64,000 bases of DNA from Prorocentrum cordatum (GCA_963575745.1 CAUYUJ010018562.1:120991-184990), one strand, 5' to 3'; shown: positions 10,501 to 21,140, numbered from the stretch's first letter. Notes: generated by a model from the letters alone, not told the origin. Translations and numbers: made by a program.

Positions 10501-11688
10501 GAGAGCCCCAAGCAATTCCAGAAAGCCCATGGTAGACTTTGCCACCTCCACCCAGTGGTGGAGGAGGATGAGCAGGGGGAGGATGAGGAGTGAATCGGAT
10601 AACGATGTCACTACTATGCAACTTTAGATCGCACCCCATAGGAGGTCACCCCTGCTGAAACGGACATGCCGGCGATACCGACGCTGCATCAGTTGGTCAT
10701 CGGGGGCGCCAACAAGGATCTTGATCAATTCCTCTCTCTCACACTCTATGTCCCCTCCCATCCCTCGTCGAACCCCATCCCCCACCTCCTCTGCCCTCGC
10801 CGCACCCTCCTCCATCTTAGGACAAGCTGTACATTCACAAATCGATGGTCACAAAGTGGCTCAGCATCCCCACAGTGTCTGCGGGATTCCAAGCGTGGCT
10901 GGACACCTTCACTGAGCAGGGGTATCTTATCATGGACGAGGAGGCTCAGAAGCAGGAGGCCGAAACCAAGAAGCGGGGCAACAACCCCACTCCCGAGGAG
11001 AACTCCTGCCCCTCGCCGGTCAAGAAGGCCAAGGTGGGTAGGGGGCTCCTGCGCCCTCAATCGGTCAGTCAGTCAGCAGTCAGGCAGTCCTCCTCCTCCT
11101 CGAGCCTCCTGCTCTTCCACACCCTGCTGTTGCAGACGCTGTTGCTGTATCTGTTGCTGCTCGTCCTCCTTCCTCGTCCTCACGTTATTCCTATTCTTCT
11201 CTCTGGTCCAGTTCCTTCTCTTCATCATCATCCCCTTCTGCCCTCTCCTCCTCTTAATGCTACTGCTCCCCCTCCCTCCCCGCCCGCCCCTCCCTCCCTC
11301 TGTCCCTCATCCTATCCTTCGTCAAAGGTCCTCACCCTATCCTCTGTCCATCATCCTATCCTCTGTCCTTCATCCTATCCTATCCTCTGTCCCTCTGACC
11401 CTCATCCTGTCCCTCTGTCCCTTTGTCCCTCCTCCCCCTCCCTCCCTTCCTCTCCGCGACGACGACGACGAAGGGTCAAGGGACCCTTCGTCATCGTCGT
11501 CGTCGTCGGCGGCGGCTCGTCGTCGTCGGGGAAGGGGAACGAGGAGGCAGGATGAGGATCGATGAGCGAGGAGAACACCGACAAGGGAGGGAGGAGGAGG
11601 AGGAGGAGGAGGAGGAGGATGAGGAGGAGGAAGACGATGAGGACCATGGTGACCGTGATGATGGTAATGGATGATATCAAAATCTTTG

Positions 11689-11728
<40 letters not shown>

Positions 11729-14700
11729 GGAAGTGGAGGAGGTGGGGGAGGAAGAGGAGGATGAGGACCTTGTGCCCCCATCCCGCCGCCACCAGGCGGA
11801 GGAGTTCGGCGTCCACACCTGTGGGATCACGTTATCCCCAAAGGTCCCGACCGTTTTATTTCGACCCCCCGGCCGCCCGCAACTCCAAGGGGGGCCGCCC
11901 GCATGCGTCACCCACACCTATTTCGGCACGGCCCTCACACGTTTCGTGGCCCCATAGGGAGCACCACCACCACCGAATGTCCCAGTGACGTCGCCCGCAT
12001 GCGCCACCCACCACACCAATTTTTTTGGCGCCCCCTGACACGTTTCGGGGCCCCAAAAGGAGTTCTTCCACGGAAGATCCCAGTGGGGCCGCCGGCATGC
12101 GTCGCCCACGCAAATTTGAGCACACCGCTCATCACACGGCGTTTCGCGGCCCCATAGGGAACTCCACCACCGAAGGTCCTGGGGGAGGGGACACCCGTCA
12201 CATGTTTCGCCGCCCACGCCCACCATGACGGCACACCCCTTAAATGTTTCTTCGTGGCCCCATAGAAGAGAGCTCCACCGAAAGTCCTGGGGGAGGCCGC
12301 CGGCATGCGTCGCCCACACCCACCATGATGTCGGCACGCCCCCCACATGTTTGTGGCCCCATAGAGCCCCATTAAAAGTCCTAGTGGGGCCGCCGCCCGT
12401 CGTTTGCGTCACCCACACCCACTTCGGCACACCTTGCACGCGTTTCTTTGTCCCATAGGGAGCTCCACTGAAGGTCTCAATAATGCCACCGCCGCCCGCA
12501 TGCGTCTGCCACACATTTTTCGGCACACGTCGTTTCGTGGCCCCGAAGGGAACTCCACCGAAAGCCCCCTGTGCCACCGCCCACCACATGATGCGTGACC
12601 CACACCCCCCCTGTCGGCACACCCTCACACGTTTCGCGGACCCACAGGAAACACCACCGAATGCCCCCGTGCCGCCGCCCCCATGCGTCACCCACACGCA
12701 TGTTGGCAAGCCCTGCACACGTCCCCTGGCCTCAAAGGGAGCTCCACCGAATGTCCCAGTGGGGGGGGCCGCCTGCATGCGTCACCCACACAAATCAGTT
12801 CGGCACTCCTCTCACACGTTTCGTGGCCGCGCAGGGAGCTCCACCGAAGGTCCCAGTGGGGCCGCCTGCATGCGGCACCCACCCGCGCGAGTTTTGGCAC
12901 ACCCTTCACATGTTTCGTGGCCCCAGAAGGAGCTCAACCGAAGGTCCGCCCAGTGGGGCCGCCCACATGAATCACCAACGCCCATATCGGCAAACCTTTC
13001 ACACGTTTTTTTCTCGGGACCCCATAGGGAGCCCCACCGAAGGTCTCAACGCTACCGCCTGCATGCACCACCTACATCCTCACACGTTTCGTGGCCCCAT
13101 AGGAAGATCCACTGACGAAGTCCCAATGGGACCGCCCGCATGCGTCACCCACACACACCCCATGTCGGCACACCCCTCACCCCTCCTCCATCGTGGCCCC
13201 ATAGAGAGCTCCATCGTGGCCCCATCATAAGGAGCTCCACCGAAAGCCCCCTCCCACCGCCCACACGCGCCCGCCACAAACATTCGGCACACTCCTCGCA
13301 CGTTTTTTTCGTGACCCCATAAAGAATTCCACCGAAGGTCCCAGTGGGGCCGCCCGCATGATGCGTCCACCACACCAATACCGGCACACATCTTAAACGT
13401 TTCGTGGCCGCGTGGGGCGCCCCACCGAATGTCCACTGGGACCGCCCGCATGCGTCACCCGCACGAATTTCGGTTAACTCCACAAAATGCACCAGAACCG
13501 CCGACCCCATGCGTCTTCCACCACACCCATGACGGAATACCCCTCACACGTTTCGCGGCCCTAAGCCTTCTTCAATGGCCTGCAAGCTGCTTCCTCATGT
13601 CGGCACCACCCTGACACGTCGCTTCGTGATACCATCGGGAGATCCACCGAAGCCCCCAGTGGCAAAACCCGCATGCCTCCCCCCACTGGCGCAGCACCCC
13701 TCACACATTTTTTCGTGGCCCTTTAAGGAGCTCACCGAGATCCTCAGTGGCTGGGGGGGCCGCATGCCTCCCCACCACCCATGTCGGCACACCCCTCACA
13801 CGTCGTGGCTCCATAGGGAGCTCCACCGAATGCCTCAGTGCTAGGGCCCACCACATGCCCTCCCCGCCCATGTCGGCACACCTCTCGCACGTTTTGGTGC
13901 CCGACAGGGAACTGAACCGAAAACATCCTCTTCCTCCTCCTCCTGCTCGTCCTCTTCCTCCTCCATTAACATCCTCCCCTTGCTGCTCGTCCTCGTCCTC
14001 GTCCTCGTCCTCCTCCTCCTCCTCCTCCTCCTTCTCCTGCTCGTCCTCATCCTCCCCCTCCTCCATTGTCATCAACTCCCCCAGCAGGTGGGCCAGGACA
14101 TGATCATCGCTGTGAGCGACATCAAGCACGCGCTGCTCTTCTCTGCCAAGCTCACGAAGGACCCGTCGCTGGAGCTGCAGATCCGCGCCAACAACTTCGT
14201 GGTGGTGGTCAATCCAACCGATAAGGAGCTGTCGATGACACCGTCTGACGAGCTCGCGTCTTTCGGCAAGGGAAACTTTAAAATGGTGAAGAAGGACGAG
14301 GAGCAGCCGGCCCAATCGTACCAGTTCTGTTTGAAAACCGAGGAGGACTTGGTTGTGGTGAACGGCGTTGTTACGACTGTTGGGCGCGCCGTCATTGCCC
14401 AACGCAAGCAGAAACCAGATGCCCAGGTGAGGTACCACAAATGCAATGTGGACGACACCAACCCAGAGAAGATGACGTTCGAGCAAACCCACAGGGTCGT
14501 GTTCGTATGTGGCGAGGCCCCAACGGAGACGAGCAAGGCTAACATCGCGAGCAAGCTGACCGTGGAGAAGTGGGCGCAGGCCAAGTCTGGCAGGATCCTC
14601 TGGCACTGCAAGTGGGGGCAGACGGTCAAAGGAGCCGAAATCTTGCCATCCACCTGCTACCTGCGGTGCGTTCGTCGTTGCCCATGGCAACTGCGTTCCC

Positions 14701-14841
14701 ACCGCAACGCAGCGCGGTGGAACTGGTGAGATTTGGGCTTCGCGCAAGGGACTGAGCCCGGTGAAGCCTGCGGTGTTCCCGGTCGGCAACTTCAAGCTCA
14801 AGAAGGACGAGTGTCTCATCGTGCATGGCAGCATGAGCTAG
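5500..14841 (+). CDS. Nine-exon gene, ~1,225-residue protein of unknown family
   Basis: Exons I infer from frame, phase and splice signals: 5500-5765, 6207-6549, 6887-7366, 7842-8243, 8310-8693, 9247-10005, 10642-10716, 10821-11033, 14088-14841. All junctions are phase-compatible. Six donors are GT; those at 10006 and 10717 are GA; every acceptor is AG. The start ATG at 5500 follows a pyrimidine-rich AG, a plausible trans-splice site. Segments include LGYIKGNARTATLISILVWL, DACGVIIAELVKGSGVANSA with ILCVDLVADVGDWLFGFI, MFYFGITSNQVELDWLEAHA, and PSPVKKAK near a K/E-rich stretch that could be a nuclear signal. The last exon holds two related motifs, GKGNFKMVKKDE and PVGNFKLKKDE, suggesting an internal repeat. 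A one-base frame break lies between about 14640 and 14665. The 3,054-nt last intron contains a satellite array. I cannot name the family or function. The ends of exons 1-3 are the least certain boundaries. Confidence 0.7.
6550..6765 (+). repeat. AGG-rich intron block, inverted copy at 18.05-18.28 kb
   Basis: The second intron opens GTGGATATGTGTACATA, then ATATATGATTGGTGGGA and a distinctive AGG-rich series including GAGGCCGAGGAGG and GATGATGATGAGG. The reverse complement of about 18047-18280 repeats this order nearly base for base. Confidence 0.8.
7462..7575 (+). repeat. (GTA)n microsatellite in intron 3
   Basis: About 35 GTA triplets with two short interruptions, inside the intron 7367-7841. 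Further imperfect GTA/GCA triplets flank it. Confidence 0.95.
8815..8870 (+). repeat. AGG microsatellite in intron 5
   Basis: GAGGAGG-type tract inside the intron 8694-9246; a second AGG tract occurs at 9120-9230 of the same intron, ending 16 bases before the acceptor. Confidence 0.9.
10115..10265 (+). repeat. AGG/GGGGAGG tract in intron 6
   Basis: Purine-rich tract with two copies of GAGGGGCAAGGAGGG inside the GA-AG intron 10006-10641; ends in (CAGA)n. The rest of that intron has CCCAGAGAGCCCCA-type repeats at 10440-10530. Confidence 0.85.
11085..11760. repeat. CTC, TATCCTCTGTCC, GAC and AGG/AG repeats at start of last intron
   Basis: In order: CTCCT tract, TATCCTCTGTCC(C/T)TCATCC minisatellite (about 11280-11430), a GACGACGACGAAGG...GTCGTCGTC inverted pair (11455-11530), AGG tract and (AG)n at about 11698-11724. 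All lie inside the intron 11034-14087. Confidence 0.85.
11895..13905 (-). repeat. GGGGCCACGAA satellite array (reverse orientation) inside last intron
   Basis: About 20 diverged monomers of roughly 80-105 bp. On this strand each has the order CGTTTCGTGGCCCCATAG, GGAGCTCCACCGAA, GGTCCCAGTGGGGCCGCC, GCATGCGTCACCCACAC, TCGGCACACC. The reverse complement is the monomer of the arrays at 27.7-29.9 kb and 35.6-38.85 kb. It is followed by CTC microsatellite to about 14068. Confidence 0.9.
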
Positions 14842-15663
14842 GTGTCTTACAACCCCACGGACAGTCCTTGGACGGCATCATCATCGTTTCGTCGTTCATG
14901 GCAGGAGGGACCAGCATGGCCCCTAAGAGAACTCAGTAGTGTGCTCCCATCTGCTAGGCAGTTTTGCGATTTCCATGCCAGGTAGTAACGCACATGGTGT
15001 TCAGGAAACTTTGCGGTTTCTATGGGAGTTTGTCGTGTGCTACGGCAGCCAGCATGCTGGCTTTGGCTCCACCTCGCCAGTTTTCGGAGGTCTAGGCTTT
15101 TTTTCTCTCGGTAATCTTTCAAGTTCTTCAGTCTCTCTCAAGTCTCAGGTTCAGTGCAGGGTTCAAGTTCTCTCAAGACTCAGGTTCAGTACACGACGAC
15201 CTCTAAATCCCTACCTCCATCCCTAAATTGTTTCTGTCGAGCGCGATGTAGGCGACAGCCCAAGGGCCAAGGGGCGCAGTGTGCTGCTTTACTGTGCAAG
15301 GCTCGCTCGTCGCTGAGTGACTGCGCGCGATAGAGGGCTTGATGAAAACATGTTTTTTACTTTCCTTGTGGAAGGGGCTCACCACGTGGTGATTGTCTTG
15401 AGAGTGCGACTTGTTACGCACTCATCTGGAAGATTAGCCCTGGGAGTGAAAGGATGACAACCAGGATGAGGGTCGAACTCAATGCTTGGTGGGGGTCGCC
15501 AATGTCTGGGCACTCGTATCGGGCCCTGGTCCTTTACCCCCCCTCCTGCTTTCTGCGAAAGCCCTGCTCGCCCCGCCCTGCTTGACCCCTCCTCCCTGCT
15601 CTCCAAATCCCGAGCACTACCCCATGTGTGTTGTAAGTAGCTTCAGATTTCCAGAGTAGCTTT
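14842..15663. other. No gene recognised; downstream region of the large plus-strand gene
   Basis: Starts as probable 3' untranslated sequence. About 15119-15195 holds repeats of CAAGTTCT, CTCAAG and CTCAGGTTCAGT. Lower GC than the surroundings. No polyadenylation signal could be assigned with confidence. Confidence 0.5.
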
Positions 15664-15975
15664 CTAAAACCGAACCCCAGGGAACAACACATTGAGCGAC
15701 ACCTGTTGCACAGCCATTCGGTCGTCAAGCAAATCAGCAGTGACGAATGCAATCGGACAAGCCCCAGTCTGAACCAGCGAGGGCACATCCATGGCAACAA
15801 GTTGATGGCACCTCGTGGTTTCAAGGCCAGCATCCTGGAGGACACATGCCGGCATTGAGCGGCAACCAGATGGGGTGCCCACTTGGCCAATCATTCCTGC
15901 CGGTGCAAAGTGGATCAAATACATAGCGCACGATAAGTCCATACACATACAAGGTTTCCAAAGATTTAATTGCAT
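15664..15975 (-). CDS. Possible exon, unknown protein
   Basis: A minus-strand frame of about 100 codons with non-repetitive, balanced composition: HFAPAGMIGQVGTPSGCRSM, then LETTRCHQLVAMDVPSLVQT and LLDDRMAVQQVSLNVLFPG. No known motif and no clear splice sites. A second minus frame overlaps it and continues into the C-rich stretch at 15535-15605. It could equally be chance. Confidence 0.25.
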   Translation of the reverse strand: MQLNLWKPCMCMDLSCAMYLIHFAPAGMIGQVGTPSGCRSMPACVLQDAGLETTRCHQLVAMDVPSLVQTGACPIAFVTADLLDDRMAVQQVSLNVLFPGVRF

Positions 15976-16067
15976 GTTATTCTGAATAATCTCAGAAGCA
16001 CAGAAGTTTTGATTTATTCAAGTCTCCCTCTCTGAGACACAGTTCTACTCAGCTCGCTCGCGCCACT

Positions 16068-16698
16068 ATGTATGGCACAATGGCACGTGCATGTGTGTTG
16101 AATTGTGCTGCCTCCCCTGAGGTGCCCGAGTACGACGACTGGACCTTCGACGTTGGCTATCGCAGTCCATGTATCCCGATTCCCCAAGGAAGATCCTCGA
16201 CACAGCCTGCTATGACCCAAGGTGTTTCGACGTCGGCTACACTTTCGCCCCAGGCTGCGTTCAATGCGACAGGGGATTATCGCGAGCGTGTTTCAGATGC
16301 GACTGAGCCTGCCTGGATCACTGCTGAGAGCCTTAGCCAAACGTACCCGGGCCAGAAGAACGAAGCTACCTCGATGAACGCAAACATGCTGAACCCAAAC
16401 GTGGCCCAGTACAAGTGGCAGCCAACACCTGAGGATGGTCAGGCGGGCATGCGTTTGCGCAAGTTTTTAGATGCAAATCTGGCAGCCGAAACTGGACTAA
16501 CACATGGTTGTAGTCCCATTTAGCAAGAGTGGTGGGTGGGCCTTGGGGCAGCTGTGTTGGTTGTTTCCATGCAATTGGGTTTCGAACATGTGTTCGGGCA
16601 ATTTTGGCTGCTTCCAGAACGCTAGGGAAGTGCGCCGCAAGATGCGGAAGCAGCAAAAGATGCAGGCTCAGCAGGCTCAGCAGCCTCAGCAGAGTTAG
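16068..16698 (+). pseudogene. Broken or partial gene with possible membrane segment
   Basis: From ATG 16068 the frame encodes a non-repetitive protein (PEVPEYDDWTFDVGYRSP, then QYKWQPTPEDGQAGMRLRKF) up to a TAG at 16521-16523. In the same frame after the TAG comes QEWWVGLGAAVLVVSMQLGF then EHVFGQFWLLPER and another TAG; the first 20 of these residues look like a membrane helix. A different frame over the end carries a Gln-rich KMQAQQAQQPQQ tail. The TAG could be the AG of an unresolved acceptor, a true stop, or a disabling change. Family unknown. The upstream frame is open through a pyrimidine-rich stretch with several AG sites, so 16068 is a reasonable start. Confidence 0.4.
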
Positions 16699-17049
16699 CA
16701 TGCGTAGCTCTCTGCTGGCTTGTGGCTGTGGGGTGCGAGGCGAGACCACGCGCTGGGTGCGCGAAGCCAGGCGAGCGCCGGGTGCGTCCTGGGCAATGGT
16801 AAATCCTATCCTCATCCTCCTTCTCCTCAGCATCACCCTTTTCCTCGCTCACTCCTCCTCCTCCTCCACCTCCTAGCCAGCTAGCTGGCTTGTGCGATCG
16901 TTCGCTCTGGGAGCGTCTTGCAAGCCTCTTCGGGCCATGGACATAGGTGGCGACGACGACTAAAGCGACGGGGGATGGGGTCTGGCGCCAGTGGACGTCC
17001 GAGAAGCTGATTCCCTGAACAGTGCCTGCACCTAGGGGCTGATTCACCG
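16699..17049. other. No gene recognised; holds a third copy of the 3.4-kb unit
   Basis: GCGATCGTTCGCTCTGGGAG followed by CGTCTTGCAAGCCTCTT at about 16895-16930 matches the units at 3416-3605. The rest shows nothing coherent apart from a CTCCTCCTCC tract near 16855-16870. Confidence 0.5.
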
Positions 17050-17345
17050 AAGTATTGGGGGACGTATTGGAAGCCTGGAGGACGTATTGGAAGCTTCTGG
17101 GGGGGCTCTCCTCTTGGAGCTGTCTTGGGGCGATCCTGGGGCTCTCTTGGGTACCTCTTGGGAGCTTTAGGGGCCCTCTTGGGGTCATCTTGGAGACCAT
17201 CAGTAAAAAAGAAACGAATCCTTTCTCACCCCCCCCCGTCGGGGCGTCCAAATGAATCTCTCGGGGCCCTCTTGGGGTCCTCTTGGGGCCCTCTTGGGCC
17301 CCTTTTGGGGCCCTCTTGGGCCATCTTGGAACCATCTTGAGTTGT
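17050..17345 (-). repeat. Degenerate GGCCCTCTTGGGG repeats
   Basis: About 18 irregular copies of (G)GG(C/G)(C/T)CTCTTGGGG with TCTTGGA variants. This is the reverse complement of the CCAAGAGGGCC words at 0.9-1.1, 41.8-42.3 and 42.7-43.1 kb. Confidence 0.8.
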
Positions 17346-17880
17346 TCGCTCAGTGTTTGCAATATGATGTTGGCCTCTTGGGGGGCTCCTTGGGAGGCTC
17401 TTTGACTACTTGAACCCGTCTCGGGGCGGTCTCGAACTGACTTGTGTTATCTCTTGCACCACTCGAGGCAATCTCAATCGATAACCTCATCTTGAAACGG
17501 AGCCACCGCGTATCCGTGTAAGTTGGTTCGAATCTTGGGCGCCCTAACGCCTCGCACCACCCCCCTGTCCATGCCCAGGGGGTAGGGTGAGGTAAACCCC
17601 TCCCTGAAGAGGAACATGGGGGGGGGTGGAAAATGAACATATCTAAACCAATCACGTCCTGGGAACATAACTCGATGTTGTGGCCTCCTACGCCTGGGGG
17701 GGTCCGCCTTCCACGCGTGTATATATATAGTCCCCACGCGGTGGCCGTAGCGTTCGCTTACGAACCGTGTGTAGTGTTGTGCATAGTGTACATAGTGTCG
17801 TTTCGTTGTTGAATTTGGTGGTGAGTGCAGCCGAGCTTGCTGCCAAAGGAGCTCCCCACGGTGAGCAAGATGGAGGATGC
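17346..17880. other. No gene recognised
   Basis: A (TA)4 stretch at about 17720 and some open frames without recognisable protein. A short open stretch near 17825-17895 reads LPKELPTVSKMEDANLCTAH and might be an exon end, but it has no supporting neighbour. Confidence 0.4.
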
Positions 17881-17924
17881 AAACCTGTGCACCGCTCATG
17901 TATCGTAAAAGCTATCCTCCTGCT

Positions 17925-18280
17925 CCTCCCTCCTGCTGCTGCCTCCTGCCTCCTCCCTCCTCCCTCCTCCTCCTTGTCCTCGTTCCTCCTCCTCCTCCTC
18001 CTCCTGCTGCTCCTCCTCCTCCTGCTGCTCCTCCTCCTTTTCCTCTTCCCTCCTCCCTCCTCCTTTTCCTCCTCCTCCTCATCATCATCCCTCTTCCTCT
18101 TCCCTCCTCTCCTCCTCCTCCTCCTTCTCCTCCTCCTCCTCCTCATCCTCCCTCCTGCCTCCTCCTCGGCCTCCCTCCTCCTCCTCCTCCTCCTCCTCCT
18201 CATTCTCCTCCTCCCTCCTCCCTCCTCTTCCTCTTCCCACCAATCATATATATATATATATATATGTACACATATCCACC
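17925..18280 (-). repeat. CCT-rich block, inverted copy of the 6.55-6.76 kb intron block
   Basis: CTCCTCC-type tract ending in (TA)10 and GTACACATATCCACC. Read in reverse it reproduces the order seen in the second intron of the 5.5-14.8 kb gene, with an expanded TA tract. Confidence 0.8.
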
Positions 18281-18361
18281 AATGCAAACAGCGAGGTCGA
18301 ATCCAGTTCAATAAGGCTCTTCTCTAAAAAACATAAGGCTCAAGAGGCAAGAATGTTGCTT

Positions 18362-19850
18362 GATAGGGAACCGGAACCGGAACCGGAACCGGAACCGGAA
18401 CCGGAACCGGAACCGGAACCGGACGCGAGGTGAGGGATGATCCCTAACCGGATCCGGATCCGGAACCGGAACCGGAACCAGAACCGGAACTGGAACCAGA
18501 GCAGCGCGCGCTGCCTGAGAGGGGGGGGGGATCCGGAACCGGAGCCGGAACCGGAACCGGACGCATGGAGAGGGATAGGGATGAAGGATGATCCCTAAAC
18601 GGAACCGGAACCAGAACCGGAACCGGAACCGGAACCGGAACCGGAACCGGAACAGCGCGCGCTGCCTTAAGGGGGGGGAATGATCCGGAACCGGAACTGG
18701 AACTGGAACCGGACGCGTGGAGAGGGATAGGGATGAGAGATGATCCGGAACCGGAACCGGAACTGGAACCGGAACCGGAACCAGAACCAGACCAGCGCGC
18801 GGTGCATGAGGGGATGATCCAAAACCGGAACCGGAACCGGAACCGGACGCATGGAGAGGGATAGGGATGAGGGATGATCCATGAACCGGAACCGGAACCG
18901 AAACCAGAACTGGAACCAGAGCAGCGCGGGGTGATCCGGAACCGGAACCGGAACCGGACGCATGGAGAGGGATACGGATGAGGGATGATCCCTAACCAGG
19001 ACCGGAACCGGAACCGGAACCAGAACCGGAACCAGAACTGGAGCAGCGCGCGCTGCCAGAGGGGGGGAGGGGATCCGGAACCGGAACCGGAACCGGACGC
19101 ATGGGAAAGGATAGGGATGAAGGATGATCCCTAACTGGAACCGGAACCGGAACCGAAACTGGAACCGGAACCGGAACCAAAGCCGCGCGCGCTGCCGGAG
19201 GGGAGAGGGGTGATCTGGAACCGGAACCGGAACCGGAACCAGAACCGGACGCATGGGGGACAAGGATGAGGGAGGATCCCTAACCGGAACCGGAACCGGA
19301 ACTGGAACCGGAACCAGAGCAGCACGCGCTGCCTGAGGGGGGAGGGTGGTCCTGAACGGAACCGAAACCGGAACCGGCACGGGACGCATGGAGAGGGATA
19401 GGGATGAGGGATGATCCCTAACCGGAACCGGAACCGGAACCGGAACCAGAGCATCGCGCGCTGTCTGAGGGGAGGGGGTGGTCTGGAACCGGAACCGGAA
19501 CCGGCACCGGGCGCATGCAGAGGGATCGGGATGAGAAATGATCCCTAACCGGAACCGGAACCGGAACCAGAGCCGGAACCGGAACCGGAACCGGAACCAG
19601 AGCAGCGCGCGCTGCCTGAGGGGGAAGGGGTGGTCCGGAACCGGAACCGGAACCGGAACCGGCACCGGACGCATGGAGAGGGATAGGGTTAAGGGATGAT
19701 CCCTAACCGGAACCGGAACCGGAACCGGAACCGGAACCGGAACCAGAACCGGAACCAGAGCAGCGCGCGCTGCCTGAGGGGGGAGGGGTGGTCCGGAACC
19801 GGAGCCAGAGCCGGAGCCGGAACCGGGTCCAGTAGGAGGGCCCGCATGCG
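18362..19850 (+). repeat. GGAACC hexamer satellite with higher-order unit
   Basis: Runs of (CCGGAA)n alternate with two spacers: a GC-rich one containing GCAGCGCGCGCTGCC then GAGGGGGGAGGGG, and one reading GGACGCATGGAGAGGGATAG then GGATGAGGGATGATCCCTAA. About ten higher-order units of roughly 140-180 bp are visible. The long Val-Pro open frames on the minus strand are products of the hexamer. Confidence 0.95.
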
Positions 19851-19855
19851 GTCAC

Positions 19856-20140
19856 TCCACCATGTCGGCACACCCCTCACGAGGATTTTGGCCAGCTGCG
19901 CAAGCTGCGCCAGTTGGTTGTCCCAGTTTAGCGCCAGTTGCACCAGATGTGCCGCTTGCGCCAGTGGGTGTGCCGGAATCCACGGGGGGACGCTCTGCGG
20001 ACCCTGCCACTGCTGAGACCTGTTGTGTGCCGAAAACCTCGGAATGGCGCTCTGCGCACCCTGCCGATGCTGGGACCTGTTGTGCCGGCTGTTTGAGGCT
20101 CGACCCTACCACTGCTTGGGCCTGTGATGCCAGTTGACGT
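19856..20140 (+). repeat. Degenerate 80-100 bp tandem repeat
   Basis: Words GCCAGTTG, TGTGCCG, GACGCTCTGCG(C/G)ACCCTGCC and TGCTG(A/G)GACCTGTTGTG repeat two to three times. It bridges the hexamer satellite and the GAC tract. No convincing protein. Confidence 0.55.
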
Positions 20141-20147
20141 CGGCCGA

Positions 20148-20305
20148 CGACTCCGACGACGACGACGACGACAACAACGACGACGACGACAGCCACGACT
20201 CCGACTCCGACGAAGACGACGACGACGACGACGACGACAACTCCGATGACGATGACAACGACGACGACTCCGACGACTCCGACGACTCCGATGATGACCC
20301 CGACA

Positions 20306-20354
<49 letters not shown>

Positions 20355-20441
20355 CGACGGCGTCGACGATCACGACTCCGACGGCTACGGCGGCGACGAC
20401 GCCCACTCCAACGACTCCGACTCCGACTTCGACGGCAACGC

Positions 20442-20486
<45 letters not shown>

Positions 20487-20543
20487 CGACGCTGACGACA
20501 ACGCCGACGACGGCACCGACGACTCCGACTACGTATGACGACA

Positions 20544-20596
<53 letters not shown>

Positions 20597-20895
20597 TCTG
20601 ACGAAGACGACTCCATGTCGACAACGACGAAAACGACGCTGGCGACGACTCCGACGACGAAGACGGCGCGAACCACTCCGACGCCGACGACGGCGGCGGC
20701 GGCGGCTACGACGACCCCGACGATGCCAACGACGCCGGCGACGACGACGACAATGGCGACTCCGACTCCGACTCCGACTATGACGATTACCCCGACTACG
20801 ACGACGGCAGCACCGACGACGACGACGACAACTCCGACTCCGACGGCAACGACGACGACTACTCCAACTACTCCGACTCCGACGACGATTGCCGA
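20148..20895 (+). repeat. (GAC)n tract of ~750 bp with CTCC interruptions
   Basis: GAC triplets broken by CTC, AAC, GGC and single substitutions. Several frames stay open (poly-Asp, poly-Thr, poly-Arg), as expected for a triplet tract, so no protein is called. Confidence 0.95.
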
Positions 20896-20924
20896 CGATG
20901 AAAGTATGGCAGGCAGGACATTGC

Positions 20925-21140
20925 CGATCGGGTCGGGCGGGCAGGACATTAAAGTATGATGCGCCATCGAACTGGCACGCGAGTACCCTAACGGGCGGGA
21001 CGGGTCGGGCGGGCGGACCCTGACGGGCGGGACGGGTCGGGTCGGGTCGGGCAGGACGGGTCGGATGGGTGGCCCTCGATGATGGATGAGGGAGGAGAAG
21101 GGAGGAGGAAGTAGGGAGGGATGAGGGATGTGGGGCGGGC
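20925..21140 (+). repeat. GGGTCGGGC / GGGCGGGC repeats
   Basis: Short words GACGGGTCGGGCGGGCGGAC and GGGTCGGGTCGGG in tandem to about 21070, then GGGAGGAG. A similar GGGTCGGGCGGGCGG stretch is at 52945-53040. Confidence 0.8.

Noticed and set aside
15440-15540. tRNA-like GGGTCGAACTC
   Set aside because: The B-box match is imperfect and no cloverleaf can be drawn.
17460-17560. tRNA gene suggested by GGTTCGAATC
   Set aside because: No matching A box at the right distance and no acceptor-stem pairing.
20134-20959. Possible Asp-rich acidic protein
   Set aside because: The GAC triplet tract leaves several frames open (Asp, Thr, Arg); no unique sequence supports a protein and no start context is distinctive.
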